A stretch of 64,000 bases of DNA from Erwinia persicina (GTDB lineage: Bacteria; Pseudomonadota; Gammaproteobacteria; Enterobacterales; Enterobacteriaceae). The DNA is taken from contig NZ_JACYMO010000009.1 of assembly GCF_014838825.1 (NCBI RefSeq), forward strand, positions 62,001 through 126,000, read 5' to 3'. The notes beneath the pieces were generated by a model. It worked only from the letters and a program-made list of their open reading frames with translations, did not search any database and was not told the DNA's origin. Below, one piece after another: positions 18,812 through 27,745 of the stretch. Numbering within the stretch: position 1 is the first letter of the stretch; each line of letters begins with the position of its first letter. The translations under genes were made by a program, and so were the position numbers.

Positions 18812-19621
18812 CTACTGCCGGCTCATCTGCTCTGATTTAGCCATGCACTGATGCATCGCTTCAATAACCGCAGAGCGGAAGCCTTTCTGCTCCAGTACCC
18901 TCACCGCTTCAATGGTGGTCCCTCCGGGTGAGCACACCATATCTTTCAGTTCGGCAGGATGTTTACCGGTTTCAAGCACCATCTGCGCGGCCCCTTTTAC
19001 CGCCTGGGCGGCAAACTGATAGGCCTGTGCACGGGGCATTCCCCCCAGTACCGCAGCGTCTGCCATCGCTTCAATAAACATAAAGACATAGGCCGGGGCT
19101 GACCCGCTGACGCCCACCACGGCATGGATCAGGTATTCGGGTACCAGCGCCGCTTTACCAAAGCCGTTAAAGATCTCCACCACCTCACGGGCTTCCTCTT
19201 CCGTCACCAGCACGTTGGGGGTTACCGAGGTCATGCCTTCATTGACCAGCGCCGGGGTGTTGGGCATGACGCGGACGATCTTACGGTCGTGGCCCAGCAC
19301 GGTAGCGAGGGCATCCAGCGTAATACCCGCTGCGACAGAGACAATCAGCGTCTCTTTGTTCAGACTGCCGGCAATATCTTTCAGTACGGACAGGATCACG
19401 TTCGGTTTCACCGCCCCAAACAGAATGTCGGCCTCGCGGGCTACCTCTTCGGCACTGCCGGCCGGGGTGATGCCATACTGCTCATGCATCGCCCGATTGG
19501 TGTCGGGTTTGCGGTCGAAAACCAGAATGTTTTCAGGTTTAACCTGCCCGGCGGCGACCAGACCTGCAATAATGGCTTTTGACATATTGCCGCAGCCAAT
19601 AAAGCCTACTTTCTTTTCCAT
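18812..19621 (-). CDS. proC: Pyrroline-5-carboxylate reductase
   Basis: This 269-residue cytoplasmic enzyme performs the last step of proline synthesis, reducing 1-pyrroline-5-carboxylate with NAD(P)H. The dinucleotide-binding motif GFIGCGNMSKAI lies at the N-terminus, and the C-terminal dimer domain shows GSAPAYVFMFIEAMADAAV and the family signature around SPGGTTIEAV. The length is exactly that of E. coli ProC. It is divergent from yaiI, the same arrangement as in E. coli. Confidence 0.97.
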   Translation of the reverse strand: MEKKVGFIGCGNMSKAIIAGLVAAGQVKPENILVFDRKPDTNRAMHEQYGITPAGSAEEVAREADILFGAVKPNVILSVLKDIAGSLNKETLIVSVAAGITLDALATVLGHDRKIVRVMPNTPALVNEGMTSVTPNVLVTEEEAREVVEIFNGFGKAALVPEYLIHAVVGVSGSAPAYVFMFIEAMADAAVLGGMPRAQAYQFAAQAVKGAAQMVLETGKHPAELKDMVCSPGGTTIEAVRVLEQKGFRSAVIEAMHQCMAKSEQMSRQ

Positions 19622-19787
19622 GATAATCTCCCTGCTTAATCAGTCTGTGAAAATCTGGCAGATGCCACAGGTACACCTTAACTCAGCTTTCACCAGGCTT
19701 ACACTACAAAGGGTGCAGATTCCCTTTGCCATTCTTGAAAAGAGTGGGAAGATCTGACCCTTCACGATTGTTTAAAAGGAAACAGCC

Positions 19788-20237
19788 ATGCCAATTTGGG
19801 TGGATGCCGATGCGTGTCCGAAAGTGATCAAAGACGTGCTTTACCGCGCGGCGGAACGCGAACAGATTATGGTGACGCTGGTAGCGAACCAGTCACTGAG
19901 CGTTCCCCCGTCGCGTTTTCTGCGTACCCTGCGGGTTGCGGCAGGATTTGACGTCGCAGACAACGAAATTGTGCAACGCGTGGAAGCTGGCGACTTGGTG
20001 ATCACCGCAGATATTCCTCTGGCTGCGGAGGTGATGGAAAAGGGTGCCGTCGCGCTGAACCCGCGCGGTGAACGTTACAGCGATGCCACCATTCGTGAGC
20101 GACTGACCATGCGTGACTTTATGGACACTCTGCGCGGCAGCGGGGTGCAGACTGGTGGGCCGCCAGCGCTTAACCAGCGTGACCGTCAGCAGTTTGCCAA
20201 TGAACTGGATAAATGGTTACAGCAGCAGCGACAGTGA
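19788..20237 (+). CDS. yaiI: UPF0178 (DUF188) protein YaiI
   Basis: A 149-residue cytoplasmic protein that matches Yai[22 protein letters not shown] at the start, a [22 protein letters not shown] segment and a [17 protein letters not shown] segment. The acidic N-terminal motif is reminiscent of PIN-like nucleases, but no activity has been shown as far as I know. A good AAAGGAAA ribosome binding site precedes the ATG. Confidence 0.95.
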   Translation: MPIWVDADACPKVIKDVLYRAAEREQIMVTLVANQSLSVPPSRFLRTLRVAAGFDVADNEIVQRVEAGDLVITADIPLAAEVMEKGAVALNPRGERYSDATIRERLTMRDFMDTLRGSGVQTGGPPALNQRDRQQFANELDKWLQQQRQ

Positions 20238-20241
20238 GCAG

Positions 20242-20263
20242 GCCTCTCCCGTCGGGGAGAGGC
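20242..20263. terminator. Bidirectional hairpin after yaiI
   Basis: GCCTCTCCC (20242-20250) pairs with GGGAGAGGC (20255-20263) over a GTCG loop, between the convergent stops of yaiI and the DUF2076 gene. Confidence 0.6.
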
Positions 20264-20274
20264 ATTGTCCGCAC

Positions 20275-20961
20275 TCAGACAAAATTATCGTCATCAAAGT
20301 CGTTATCAGCAAAGGCGTCATTACTGAAATCGTCACTGACATCGTCCTGCGGCAGGCCATTATCCTGGCCGGAGAATGCGTTATTGTCGCTGCCGTTAAA
20401 GGTATCAAGATTGTTATTGAGGTCAGGATCAGGTAACGGCGGCTCATTAATGATATTGACGATCTCCTGCGGCTGCTGATGCTGGAACATACTGGTCAGC
20501 ATCTCGGCCATGACCACGCCGCCTGCCACACCCACCGCCGTTTGCAGTGCGCCACCCATGAAGCCGCGGCCAGCCGGCGGGGCGGCTGCATAGGCAGGTT
20601 GCTGTGCCGTTACGGGCGCAACGTTATTGCCCCAGGGCTGCGCGGGGGCGGATGTGCTCTGAGCGGGTTGTGGGCTCCTGCCGCCGCCGAACAGGCCGGA
20701 AAGAAAGCCGCCGCTGTTCTGCTGCGGCTGCCGCGCCTGCGACAGGTCATTTTCCAGCTGGCTGACGCGGGCGTTAAGCTGCTTTAACGCCGCCTCCTGG
20801 ATCAGGATAGCCTGTGCCATGTAGTAGGGGGCACCGGGCTGCTGCTGGATCTGCTGCTGGATCTGTTTTTCTGCCGCGCTGTCACGGGGACCGGACTGTG
20901 CTTCTGCCTGCTTCAATCGGGTAAACAGGTTATCAATTAACTGCTGTTCTTCGTTCTGCAT
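20275..20961 (-). CDS. DUF2076 domain-containing protein
   Basis: A 228-residue protein with the DUF2076 plan. The N-terminal helical part starts MQNEEQQLIDNLFTRLKQAE and contains GAPYYMAQAILIQEAALKQLNARV. Next come a glutamine-rich coiled segment, a glycine- and proline-rich linker with GGFLSGLFGGG, a hydrophobic GGALQTAVGVAGGVVMAEML segment, and a highly acidic tail ending in DDDNFV. The function is unknown; some relatives are described as periplasmic ligand-binding sensors, which I cannot confirm here. It is not part of the E. coli backbone at this place. Confidence 0.8.
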   Translation of the reverse strand: MQNEEQQLIDNLFTRLKQAEAQSGPRDSAAEKQIQQQIQQQPGAPYYMAQAILIQEAALKQLNARVSQLENDLSQARQPQQNSGGFLSGLFGGGRSPQPAQSTSAPAQPWGNNVAPVTAQQPAYAAAPPAGRGFMGGALQTAVGVAGGVVMAEMLTSMFQHQQPQEIVNIINEPPLPDPDLNNNLDTFNGSDNNAFSGQDNGLPQDDVSDDFSNDAFADNDFDDDNFV

Positions 20962-21070
20962 TGTGTTTCTCCGAAAACGGGCGACAGCATTACTATTGGC
21001 ATGAGTGACGGGAAAGTAAATCGTACTGGCGTAAGGAAATGTTGCGGTGATCTCGGCGCAGATATGCAGG

Positions 21071-21090
21071 GTGTAACTATTTTGTTACAC
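21071..21090. promoter_or_regulatory. TyrR box upstream of aroL
   Basis: GTGTAAC (21071-21077) and GTTACAC (21084-21090) form a perfect 7-bp inverted repeat with a 6-bp spacer. This fits the TyrR consensus TGTAAA-N6-TTTACA. It lies 178 bases before the aroL ATG and 110 bases from the divergent DUF2076 start. TyrR represses aroL in E. coli, which supports the call. Confidence 0.65.
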
Positions 21091-21267
21091 CATTTATATT
21101 TTACTAATCATGCGGTTAATGCTTGCAGTGGGCAGGGTGCCTGTAAATAAAACGTGACTTATAGCCCACCAGCATATTGTCGGGTATCATGCGCTGCAAC
21201 GTTAATTATTGGTTGGCCAGCCGTGCGCTGTTAACGACGCTGGCGTTTGCTTAAGGAAGGGCCTGTT

Positions 21268-21792
21268 ATGTCATTACCCATTTATCTGGTCGGCGCACGC
21301 GGCTGCGGCAAAACGACCGTTGGCCACGCTCTGGCGCTGGCGCTGGGGTATCGCTTCTGTGACACTGACCACGCACTTCAAAACGCCAGCGGTCAGACGG
21401 TCGCCGATATAGTGACCCGTGAAGGCTGGCCCGGCTTCCGCTTGCGTGAAACTGCCGCGCTCAAAACCGTCAGCGCAGCGGCCACGGTGATCGCCACCGG
21501 CGGCGGCATGGTGCTGTCGGAAGAAAACCGTCAGTTTATGCGTGAGCAGGGGCAGGTCATCTATCTGCAGGCCGAGGCCGCTGTGCTGGCCGGCCGGCTG
21601 GAAGCCTACCCTGAGACGGAACAGCGTCCGACGCTGACCGGACGTCCCATTGCGGAAGAAATGGTCGAGGTTCTGGCAGCCCGTGATGCGCTTTATCGTC
21701 AGGCCGCGCACCATATTATTGATGCCATGCAGCGCCCGGACGAGGTGGTCAGTCAGATCCTCAGCGTACTTTCTCTCGCCCGCGCCAGCTAA
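21268..21792 (+). CDS. aroL: Shikimate kinase II
   Basis: This 174-residue cytoplasmic enzyme phosphorylates shikimate at the 3-position with ATP in aromatic amino acid synthesis. Walker [10 protein letters not shown] lies at residues 9-17, the DTDHALQ segment binds shikimate with the nearby GFRLRE arginines, and ATGGGM and RPTLTG complete the substrate and lid motifs. The length equals E. coli AroL. I chose ATG 21268 because AAGGAAGG precedes it and the family begins close to this point. It forms a transcription unit with yaiA. Confidence 0.95.
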   Translation: MSLPIYLVGARGCGKTTVGHALALALGYRFCDTDHALQNASGQTVADIVTREGWPGFRLRETAALKTVSAAATVIATGGGMVLSEENRQFMREQGQVIYLQAEAAVLAGRLEAYPETEQRPTLTGRPIAEEMVEVLAARDALYRQAAHHIIDAMQRPDEVVSQILSVLSLARAS

Positions 21793-21925
21793 GTGTTCTG
21801 TTGAAGCGGCATGATGCTGGCGTCTTTTCTCTTGTCCCGGCGGTTAAACCGTTACGGTTGTCTATACTCTGATGTGAGCAGTCATACTGACTACGCCATT
21901 CACTGACATCAGAGAGGGGAGCACT

Positions 21926-22117
21926 ATGCCAGGCAGACCGCCATATCCACGAGAAGCGAATATCGTACCGGTAGAGAAAGGCGCACCCGGCAAATCGGTG
22001 ATCTGGTACGAACTGCGTGCCGATCATCCGAAACCTGATACCTTGATCAGCGAACACGAAACCGAGCAGGAAGCGCTGGACGCCAAAAAGCGTTACGAAG
22101 ATCAGTCCAAAGAGTAA
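21926..22117 (+). CDS. yaiA: YaiA family protein
   Basis: A 63-residue soluble protein, nearly identical in plan to E. coli Yai[45 protein letters not shown]. Its function is unknown. In E. coli it lies in the aroL-yaiA-aroM operon. Here the aroM partner has been pushed away by an IclR-family gene. AGAGAGGGGAG before the ATG is a strong ribosome binding site. Confidence 0.95.
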   Translation: MPGRPPYPREANIVPVEKGAPGKSVIWYELRADHPKPDTLISEHETEQEALDAKKRYEDQSKE

Positions 22118-22178
22118 TGTCCATGGCAAGGATGCCGACACCCCTGCGTTCCCCACCTTTCGCCAGCACAATTAATAC

Positions 22179-22250
22179 TTGACCCTGAACCTGTCCGGTC
22201 GTAGGTTTAGTTATCGCAAAAAAAAGGAACAGAAGTTCCATATAGTGGAA
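22179..22250 (+). promoter_or_regulatory. iclR-type gene promoter with overlapping palindromic operators
   Basis: A possible promoter TTGACC (22179-22184), 17-bp spacer, TAGGTT (22202-22207) precedes two interlocked inverted repeats. These are GGAAC-AGAA-GTTCC (22226-22239) and TTCCA-TATAG-TGGAA (22236-22250), which end eight bases before the ATG. TTCCA/TGGAA half-sites are typical of IclR-family operators, and the position suits autorepression. Recognition by the adjacent regulator is inferred. Confidence 0.55.
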
Positions 22251-22258
22251 ATAACGGT

Positions 22259-23050
22259 ATGACCACGTTAGAAAACGCCACCGCCGTACTGAAGTTGTTT
22301 AATCGTAGTGGTCTTACTCAAGGACAGCCCGGGCTGACGTTTACCGACATCGCTCAGGCACTTGGGCTGCCAAAAAGTACCGTATCCCGCCTGCTCTCGA
22401 CGATGGAAAGCGAAGGTTTACTGGAGCGCGATCCTGATACACGCTGCTTTCACGTTGGGCGGATGCTGCTGACGCTGGCCAGTCATTATCTCTCCACGCC
22501 GCTGGTGGACAGTGCTTCGTCCCTGATGGCGAGGCTGGCTGTGGAATCAAGCTGTACGGGCTATATCTCCGTGCTGGAAGGCCGCGAGATTATGGTGATG
22601 CGGATGTTTCAGGGGCGGATGTTCATTCAGGTGGTCACCCCACCGGGCAGCAGGCTGCCGGCGGCAGAAACCTCCGTGGGCCGGGCAATCCTCTCCCGCT
22701 ACAGCGACGACTACGTCAGAAAACTCTACGCCGGGGGCTGGCAGGTTAATTCCCTCAACTCTCCTCAGTCTCTGGATCACTTACTGGCTGAACTGGCCTG
22801 TATCCGTCAGCAGGGCTGGGCGATGGCGCGTAATGAAACGTTGCAGGGCATCAGCGCGGTGTCTACCACTATCGCTAATAAACATCGGGGGGAAACCATC
22901 GCGCTTTGCCTCTCCTTCCCCTCGCAGCATCACGCCTCACCGTATGATCCCCCTGCGCTCGATGCCTTACAAAGTGTCACGCGCCAGCTGGCCGGAAAAT
23001 ACGGTGATAGCGAAGGCCCGGGGGGGCGCATTGCCTCCTTCGTGCAGTAA
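22259..23050 (+). CDS. IclR family transcriptional regulator
   Basis: A 263-residue DNA-binding regulator. A winged helix-turn-helix occupies roughly residues 5-65 (FTDIAQALGLPKSTVSRLLSTMESEGLLERD), and the IclR effector domain fills the rest, with VVTPPGSRLPAAETSVGRAIL and GWAMARNETLQGISAVSTTI as family landmarks. The ligand is unknown. It stands alone on the plus strand between yaiA and aroM, where E. coli has no gene, and no obvious catabolic partner lies next to it. Two hairpins follow it, so it is probably a separate transcription unit that controls itself and distant genes. Confidence 0.9.
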   Translation: MTTLENATAVLKLFNRSGLTQGQPGLTFTDIAQALGLPKSTVSRLLSTMESEGLLERDPDTRCFHVGRMLLTLASHYLSTPLVDSASSLMARLAVESSCTGYISVLEGREIMVMRMFQGRMFIQVVTPPGSRLPAAETSVGRAILSRYSDDYVRKLYAGGWQVNSLNSPQSLDHLLAELACIRQQGWAMARNETLQGISAVSTTIANKHRGETIALCLSFPSQHHASPYDPPALDALQSVTRQLAGKYGDSEGPGGRIASFVQ

Positions 23051-23051
23051 T

Positions 23052-23080
23052 TATTTCATCGCCTGAGCGGCGATGAAATA
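23052..23080 (+). terminator. Strong hairpin directly after the iclR-type gene
   Basis: A 12-bp perfect stem (23052-23063 with 23069-23080, TATTTCATCGCC against its complement) starts two bases after the stop codon. It has no T run and may protect the 3' end or terminate with Rho. Confidence 0.55.
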
Positions 23081-23169
23081 CGCCTCACCAGGGCACTTGC
23101 AGTAACCGTTACAATGATGATTATCTTAAACGCCCGTTCAGAGGCAGAGAAATCATCCCCCAGAAGGAT

Positions 23170-23200
23170 CCCCTGAGTCTGTCAGGGGGTCTCTCTTTAT
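23170..23200 (+). terminator. Intrinsic-type terminator before aroM
   Basis: CCCCTGA (23170-23176) pairs with TCAGGGG (23182-23188) over GTCTG, followed by a mixed pyrimidine run (TCTCTCTTTAT). It would uncouple aroM from upstream transcription. Confidence 0.5.
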
Positions 23201-23358
23201 ACTGAGAAATAAGGCAGGGTGCGGGTCGCGTCCGGCGTTGCTGCTATTATTGAATAAAAGAACTGTTCAGGCTGTTGTCTCATCGACCCCGGGAGGATGA
23301 CGAGACTGCTGCCTGCGATGAAGCAGGGTGATCGCCTGCAGCATGTGGAATAAGCACT

Positions 23359-24036
23359 ATGAAACCATCTCTGGTCATTCTCTCCGGCGGGCAGTCTCCG
23401 CGCACTGACATTATGCCACTGCTGCTGGAACATCTTCCTGAAGAGCAAATTACCTGTGTTGGCCTGCTCGACGGCCTGACGCATCAGCAAATTAAGCAAC
23501 AGTATGCCCCTGACGCTGGTGAAAAAACGCTGACGCTGCGGATTGATAATGACCGGGACGTCATGCTGTCAGCGGAAAAGATCGAGGGCGGGCTGCAGCG
23601 GCGAATTCTAGAGCTGGAAGAGGGCGGGTATGACACCATCCTGCTGCTGCAGCCCGACACCAGTCAGCGATTATTTTCCAGTACGGCCGTTCTGCTGGAG
23701 CCGCACCGCATTGTCCCGCCGCTGGTTGCCGCCATTGTCGACGGGCATCAGGCCGGGATTGTGGTGTCGAAAGCGGGGCAAATCACCGCGCAGGCCAGTA
23801 AATGGAAAAATCTGGCGCGCCCCCCCTGTTTTGCCGTGGCCAGTCCCTATCGTGCAGATGATGACCAGCTGATCGACGCGGCGCTGTCATTACAGGAGCA
23901 GGGGGCCGACGTTGTGGTGCTTGACTGCCTCGGCTATCACCAGCGCCACCGCGATTTTCTGCAGGCGCTGCTGGGGATACCGGTGGTGCTGTCGAATGTG
24001 CTGGTGGCAAAACTGGCTGCAGAACTGCTGGTGTAA
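23359..24036 (+). CDS. aroM: AroM family protein
   Basis: A 225-residue cytoplasmic protein that matches E. coli AroM in layout: EPHRIVPPLVAAIVDGHQAGIVV in the middle and VVLDCLGYHQRHRDFLQALLGIPVVLSNVLVAKLAAELLV at the end. The fold resembles aspartate/glutamate racemases, with a cysteine in the LDCLG motif, but no enzyme activity is established. It is TyrR-controlled with aroL in E. coli; here it is split from aroL-yaiA by the IclR-type gene and probably has its own promoter. Confidence 0.93.
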   Translation: MKPSLVILSGGQSPRTDIMPLLLEHLPEEQITCVGLLDGLTHQQIKQQYAPDAGEKTLTLRIDNDRDVMLSAEKIEGGLQRRILELEEGGYDTILLLQPDTSQRLFSSTAVLLEPHRIVPPLVAAIVDGHQAGIVVSKAGQITAQASKWKNLARPPCFAVASPYRADDDQLIDAALSLQEQGADVVVLDCLGYHQRHRDFLQALLGIPVVLSNVLVAKLAAELLV

Positions 24037-24136
24037 ATCACGATTGCAGTGCGTGGTACGCAATAGTGCGTGACAGCCCGTTAATTATGGCTCTACACTG
24101 CGAACTTACCTTTGTCTCTGATTTTAAGGAATTTAT

Positions 24137-24427
24137 ATGCTCAACGTTAGTGAGTATTTCGACGGTAAAGTGAAGTCGATTGGTTATGAGAGTGCCAGCA
24201 CCGGGCGCGCCAGCGTGGGCGTGATGGCCGAAGGTGAATACACCTTTGGCACGGCTCAGGCAGAAGAGATGACCGTGGTCAGTGGGTCACTGAAGGTATT
24301 ACTACCGGGAGAGGTAGAGTGGAAACACTATCAGCCGGGCCAGGTGTTTAATGTACCGGGCCACAGTGAATTCCATTTACAGGTGGCCGAGCCGTCTGCC
24401 TATCTGTGCCGTTATCTGAAAGACTGA
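24137..24427 (+). CDS. ppnP: Pyrimidine/purine nucleoside phosphorylase PpnP
   Basis: This 96-residue cupin-fold enzyme, formerly YaiE, splits several nucleosides with phosphate to the base and ribose-1-phosphate. It shows GYTFGTAQ-like [23 protein letters not shown] and [13 protein letters not shown], the three conserved strands that form the active site. Its length matches the family. The ribosome binding site TTAAGGA precedes the ATG. A strong hairpin follows the stop. Confidence 0.96.
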   Translation: MLNVSEYFDGKVKSIGYESASTGRASVGVMAEGEYTFGTAQAEEMTVVSGSLKVLLPGEVEWKHYQPGQVFNVPGHSEFHLQVAEPSAYLCRYLKD

Positions 24428-24433
24428 TTTTGT

Positions 24434-24464
24434 CAGGGCTGACCGGATGAAAAGGTCAGCCCTG
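24434..24464. terminator. Bidirectional hairpin between ppnP and rdgC
   Basis: CAGGGCTGACC (24434-24444) pairs perfectly with GGTCAGCCCTG (24454-24464) over a 9-base loop that ends in AAAA. Confidence 0.65.
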
Positions 24465-24499
24465 CATCGTCCGCAGACGTGAGCGGAGCGATCGGCAAA

Positions 24500-25411
24500 T
24501 TAGCGCTGTGCTTCCCCGCCCAGCGCTTCCACGGTATTACTGATCAAGGCCGCCAGCTCACCCGTCATCAGAATAAAGTCCGCATCAAAACGCCCTGTGA
24601 CATCTTCGCGATCGATATCGTCATTCTGCTCACGTAAAATATCGGCGAACTTAAGCCGCTTGATGGAGCCATCATCCGACAGGATCATCTGGATACGTTC
24701 CTGCCAGTCGAGGGCCAGTTTGGTCACCAGCTTGCCGGCTTCAATATGGTTAGCGATCTCATCGCACACCAGGTCCTGTTTCTTACAGCGGATCACGCCG
24801 CCATCTTCCAGAATCGCTTTCAGCTCGGCTTCGTCCATCAGGGCAAATCCGGCAGGCAGCTCACCCGAACGCACCCATTCGGTCATGGTCAGCTCAATCG
24901 GGCTTTCCAGCGTCAGTGGGACCACAGGCAGTGAACCGAGGCTCTTACGCAGCAGGGCCAGCGTATCCTCTGCTTTTTTCGCACTGGCGCAGTCGACCAT
25001 GATCAGGTTATTCACGGTGTCGATCCACACATAGGTCTGGCTGAAACGGCTGAAGGCGCGCGGCAGCAGGCTGTGTAGCACTTCCTCTTTCAGGGAGTCT
25101 TTTTCCGTTTTCTTCAGCTTGCGAGACTGTTCTGCTTCCAGCTTGATGATTTTCGCTTCCAGCGCCTGCTTGATCACCGGTGATGGCAGCATTTTCTCTT
25201 CTTTACGCGCACAAATCAGGATCTGACCGTTTGTGACGTGCGTCAGATCGTCGCTGCGCGGACCTATCGGTGAAACCCAGCCGGTTTTGGCCATATCCTG
25301 GCTACCGCAGGGGCTGAAAGAGAAGGCATCGAGCTGTTTTTCCATCTCGTCTGCCACCAGCGGAATGTCGCGATTGAGACGATAAACCATCAAATTTTTA
25401 AACCACAGCAT
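24500..25411 (-). CDS. rdgC: Recombination-associated protein RdgC
   Basis: A 303-residue DNA-binding protein that forms a ring-shaped dimer around double-stranded DNA and modulates RecA. The start [18 protein letters not shown] is the family N-terminus, so I chose ATG 25411 over 25513. Further motifs are [24 protein letters not shown] and [10 protein letters not shown]. The length equals E. coli RdgC. It is divergent from mak. Confidence 0.97.
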   Translation of the reverse strand: MLWFKNLMVYRLNRDIPLVADEMEKQLDAFSFSPCGSQDMAKTGWVSPIGPRSDDLTHVTNGQILICARKEEKMLPSPVIKQALEAKIIKLEAEQSRKLKKTEKDSLKEEVLHSLLPRAFSRFSQTYVWIDTVNNLIMVDCASAKKAEDTLALLRKSLGSLPVVPLTLESPIELTMTEWVRSGELPAGFALMDEAELKAILEDGGVIRCKKQDLVCDEIANHIEAGKLVTKLALDWQERIQMILSDDGSIKRLKFADILREQNDDIDREDVTGRFDADFILMTGELAALISNTVEALGGEAQR

Positions 25412-25557
25412 GCTGCATTCCCTCTCAGGGCGCGCAATAGGGCGCGCGAGTTCAAAGTCAGCGCGCATGATAGCGAATCGGCGGCGGCGTTTCATTGCCT
25501 TTCCGCACCGCACCTTCTAAGGTAATGATCTCCACGTTAAATAATGAGGAATAACAA

Positions 25558-26463
25558 GTGCGTATCGGTATCGATTTAGGTGGCACGAAAACAGAAGTGA
25601 TTGCCTTATCTGACCAGGGGGAAGAGCTGTTCCGCTATCGCGTGCCCACGCCGCGTGACGACTATAAGAAAACCCTGGAAAATATCATCGGGCTGGTGCA
25701 GCGCGCAGAGCAGGAGACCGGTCAGCAGGGCAGCATCGGTATCGGCATTCCCGGCACGCTGTCGCCCTTTACCCAGCGGGTCAAAAATGCCAACTCCACC
25801 TGGCTTAACGGCCAGCCGCTGGATAAGGACTTGCAGCAGCGGCTGGGCCGCGAAGTGCGTATCGCCAATGATGCCAACTGCCTGGCGGTATCGGAAGCGG
25901 TTGATGGCGCGGCGGCAGGCCGTCAGACGGTGTTTGCGGTGATCATCGGCACCGGCTGTGGCGCGGGCGTGGCGCTTAACGGCCAGGCGCACAGCGGCGG
26001 CAATGGCAATGCCGGAGAATGGGGGCATAACCCCCTGCCGTGGATGGATGAAGACGAACTGCGTTACCGTGCGGAAGTGCCCTGCTACTGCGGCAAGCAG
26101 GGCTGTATCGAAACCTTTATCTCCGGCACCGGCTTTGCCACCGACTATCAGCGCTTGAGCGGTATCGATCTGAAGGGGGTGGAGATTATGCAGCGGGTTG
26201 CGCAGCAGGATCCGGTGGCTGAGCTGGCGATGAGCCGCTATGAGCTGCGGCTGGCAAAGTCGCTGGCTAACGTAGTGAACATTCTTGACCCGGACATGAT
26301 TGTGCTGGGCGGAGGGATGAGCAACGTTGACCGTCTGTACCAGACGCTGCCGCTGCTGATGAAAAACTGGGTGTTTGGCGGGGAGTGCGAAACGCCCATC
26401 CGTCAGGCGATCCACGGTGATTCCAGCGGGGTACGCGGTGCGGCCTGGCTCTGGCCGTTGTGA
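25558..26463 (+). CDS. mak: Fructokinase Mak (ROK family)
   Basis: This 301-residue cytoplasmic sugar kinase phosphorylates fructose, and more weakly mannose, with ATP. The ROK phosphate motif [13 protein letters not shown] opens the protein, the catalytic aspartate sits in [12 protein letters not shown], and the zinc-binding signature [12 protein letters not shown] follows [10 protein letters not shown]. The start codon is GTG at 25558 after AGGAATAAC; the downstream protein begins exactly like E. coli Mak. It is followed here by a small convergent gene instead of araJ. Confidence 0.96.
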   Translation: MRIGIDLGGTKTEVIALSDQGEELFRYRVPTPRDDYKKTLENIIGLVQRAEQETGQQGSIGIGIPGTLSPFTQRVKNANSTWLNGQPLDKDLQQRLGREVRIANDANCLAVSEAVDGAAAGRQTVFAVIIGTGCGAGVALNGQAHSGGNGNAGEWGHNPLPWMDEDELRYRAEVPCYCGKQGCIETFISGTGFATDYQRLSGIDLKGVEIMQRVAQQDPVAELAMSRYELRLAKSLANVVNILDPDMIVLGGGMSNVDRLYQTLPLLMKNWVFGGECETPIRQAIHGDSSGVRGAAWLWPL

Positions 26464-26522
26464 TCGAAACCGGGGTTGAGGATGACGCCGATCGGCCCCG
26501 GTAATGCACGGACAACCGCGCC

Positions 26523-26813
26523 TTATTCGCCCTGCAACATCGCATCGTGTGGCGCGTTATCACGCTGGCTTTTGGTCAGCAGGAACCACAGATAACCCGC
26601 CAGCATCAGTGCAGCAAACACCGCACCGATCAGGGCGTTGAACCCTACCATGACCACCTGGCACTCTACCGCCAGGGTGATTATGGCCGCCGTCAGCGTC
26701 ATGCCCTGCAGATTAATCCAGCCGTCGCTGAACATGGCGGCAATACCGATGACGCCGCCCGCGATGATGGCGTCAGGATGCGCTGGCAGGGTAGACAGGA
26801 TATAGGTTATCAC
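26523..26813 (-). CDS. Small hypothetical membrane protein
   Basis: A 96-residue protein with about three hydrophobic stretches (AIIAGGVIGIAAMF, MTLTAAIITLAV, ALIGAVFAALMLAGYLWFLL) and a charged tail. I do not recognise the family. The start would be GTG at 26813 with no clear ribosome binding site; an internal ATG (MFSDGWINLQG) is an alternative but would cut the first helix. Its hydrophobic pattern favours a real gene, with moderate confidence. Confidence 0.5.
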   Translation of the reverse strand: MITYILSTLPAHPDAIIAGGVIGIAAMFSDGWINLQGMTLTAAIITLAVECQVVMVGFNALIGAVFAALMLAGYLWFLLTKSQRDNAPHDAMLQGE

Positions 26814-27053
26814 TGTTAACCGGCGTCGGGTTATTTGAATTAAGTTAAGATAATACTTAGTTGTCTTATAATTGACGGTCGTGACAAATTAAAATAATTG
26901 AATCTTTACGTTTATTTTTGTAATTACCCTGTGCTAATATTTTGTGCCAAAGGCATCCCGCCTTTATTTTATAATAATCCACTCTGGCTATAATCTGGAT
27001 GCTGCTCAGGTTCAGGGTTATTATTTTAATACGAATTCTTTCAGGGAAATGAA
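26814..27053. other. AT-rich promoter region of the lipoprotein operon
   Basis: These 240 bases are much more AT-rich than the surroundings. A TATAAT at 26989-26994 is a possible -10 box for the operon that begins at 27054, and a second TTATAATTGAC lies near 26865. The base composition would suit H-NS silencing, by inference. Confidence 0.5.
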
Positions 27054-27728
27054 ATGAAATCCACAAGCCTTGTTGCTTTGTCTTTATTAAGCGCATCGGT
27101 CCTCTCCGGCTGTGCCACTGAATCCTCCCGTTCTATTGAAGCGCCTCAGGTCGCTGCGGCTTCTCAGCCACAATATCAGGGAGCGAAAAGCCCGATTGCC
27201 GTCGGTAAGTTCGATAACCGTTCTTCTTATATGAACGGGGTTTTCTCTGATGGTGTTGACCGCCTGGGCAATCAGTCAAAAACTATCCTTATTACGCATC
27301 TGCAACAGACCGGCCGTTTTAACGTGCTGGATCGTGCCAACCTTGACGAACTGAAAGCGGAAGCGCAGTACAAAGGCAGCCAGCAGACCATCAAAGGCGC
27401 TACCTATGTGATCACCGGTGACATTACCGAGTTTGGTCGTAAAGAAGTTGGAGACCAGCAGCTCTGGGGCATTCTTGGCCGCGGCAAGTCTCAGGTTGCC
27501 TATGCCAAGGTGAATCTGAATGTGGTTGATGTCGCCACTTCTGAAGTGGTTTATTCCGTGCAGGGTGCAGGTGAATACAGCCTGTCAAATCGCGAAGTGA
27601 TTGGCTTTGGCGGCACTGCCAGCTATGACTCCACGCTGAATGGTAAGGTGATGGATTTAGCGGTACGTGAAGCCGTGAATCATCTGGTACAGGGAATCGA
27701 ATCAGGCGCATGGCGTCCGGTAAAATAA
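27054..27728 (+). CDS. CsgG family outer-membrane lipoprotein
   Basis: A 224-residue predicted lipoprotein with lipobox LSGC (cysteine 20), followed by a CsgG/HfaB-type domain: SPIAVGKFDNRSSY, a LITHLQQTGRFNVLDRANLDELKAEAQYK segment, ATYVITGDITEFG and YAKVNLNVVDVATSEVVYS. Curli CsgG forms an outer-membrane secretion pore, but this protein lacks curli genes around it and belongs to a branch found in three-gene operons. Alanine after the lipid cysteine favours outer-membrane sorting. It is the first gene of an operon with the DUF4810 and DUF799 genes. Confidence 0.85.
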   Translation: MKSTSLVALSLLSASVLSGCATESSRSIEAPQVAAASQPQYQGAKSPIAVGKFDNRSSYMNGVFSDGVDRLGNQSKTILITHLQQTGRFNVLDRANLDELKAEAQYKGSQQTIKGATYVITGDITEFGRKEVGDQQLWGILGRGKSQVAYAKVNLNVVDVATSEVVYSVQGAGEYSLSNREVIGFGGTASYDSTLNGKVMDLAVREAVNHLVQGIESGAWRPVK

Positions 27729-27745
27729 TCGACAGGGATGAAATA

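Larger units (their letters stand above)
23051..23358. other. Gap between the iclR-type gene and aroM
   Basis: This 308-base gap holds two hairpins (23052-23080 and 23170-23188) and the aroM promoter region. No other gene is supported; short frames here lack start signals. Confidence 0.5.

Noticed and set aside
25606-26415. A 269-codon minus-strand frame opposite mak
   Set aside because: It is antisense to the full length of a conserved kinase, and its composition is that of a shadow frame.
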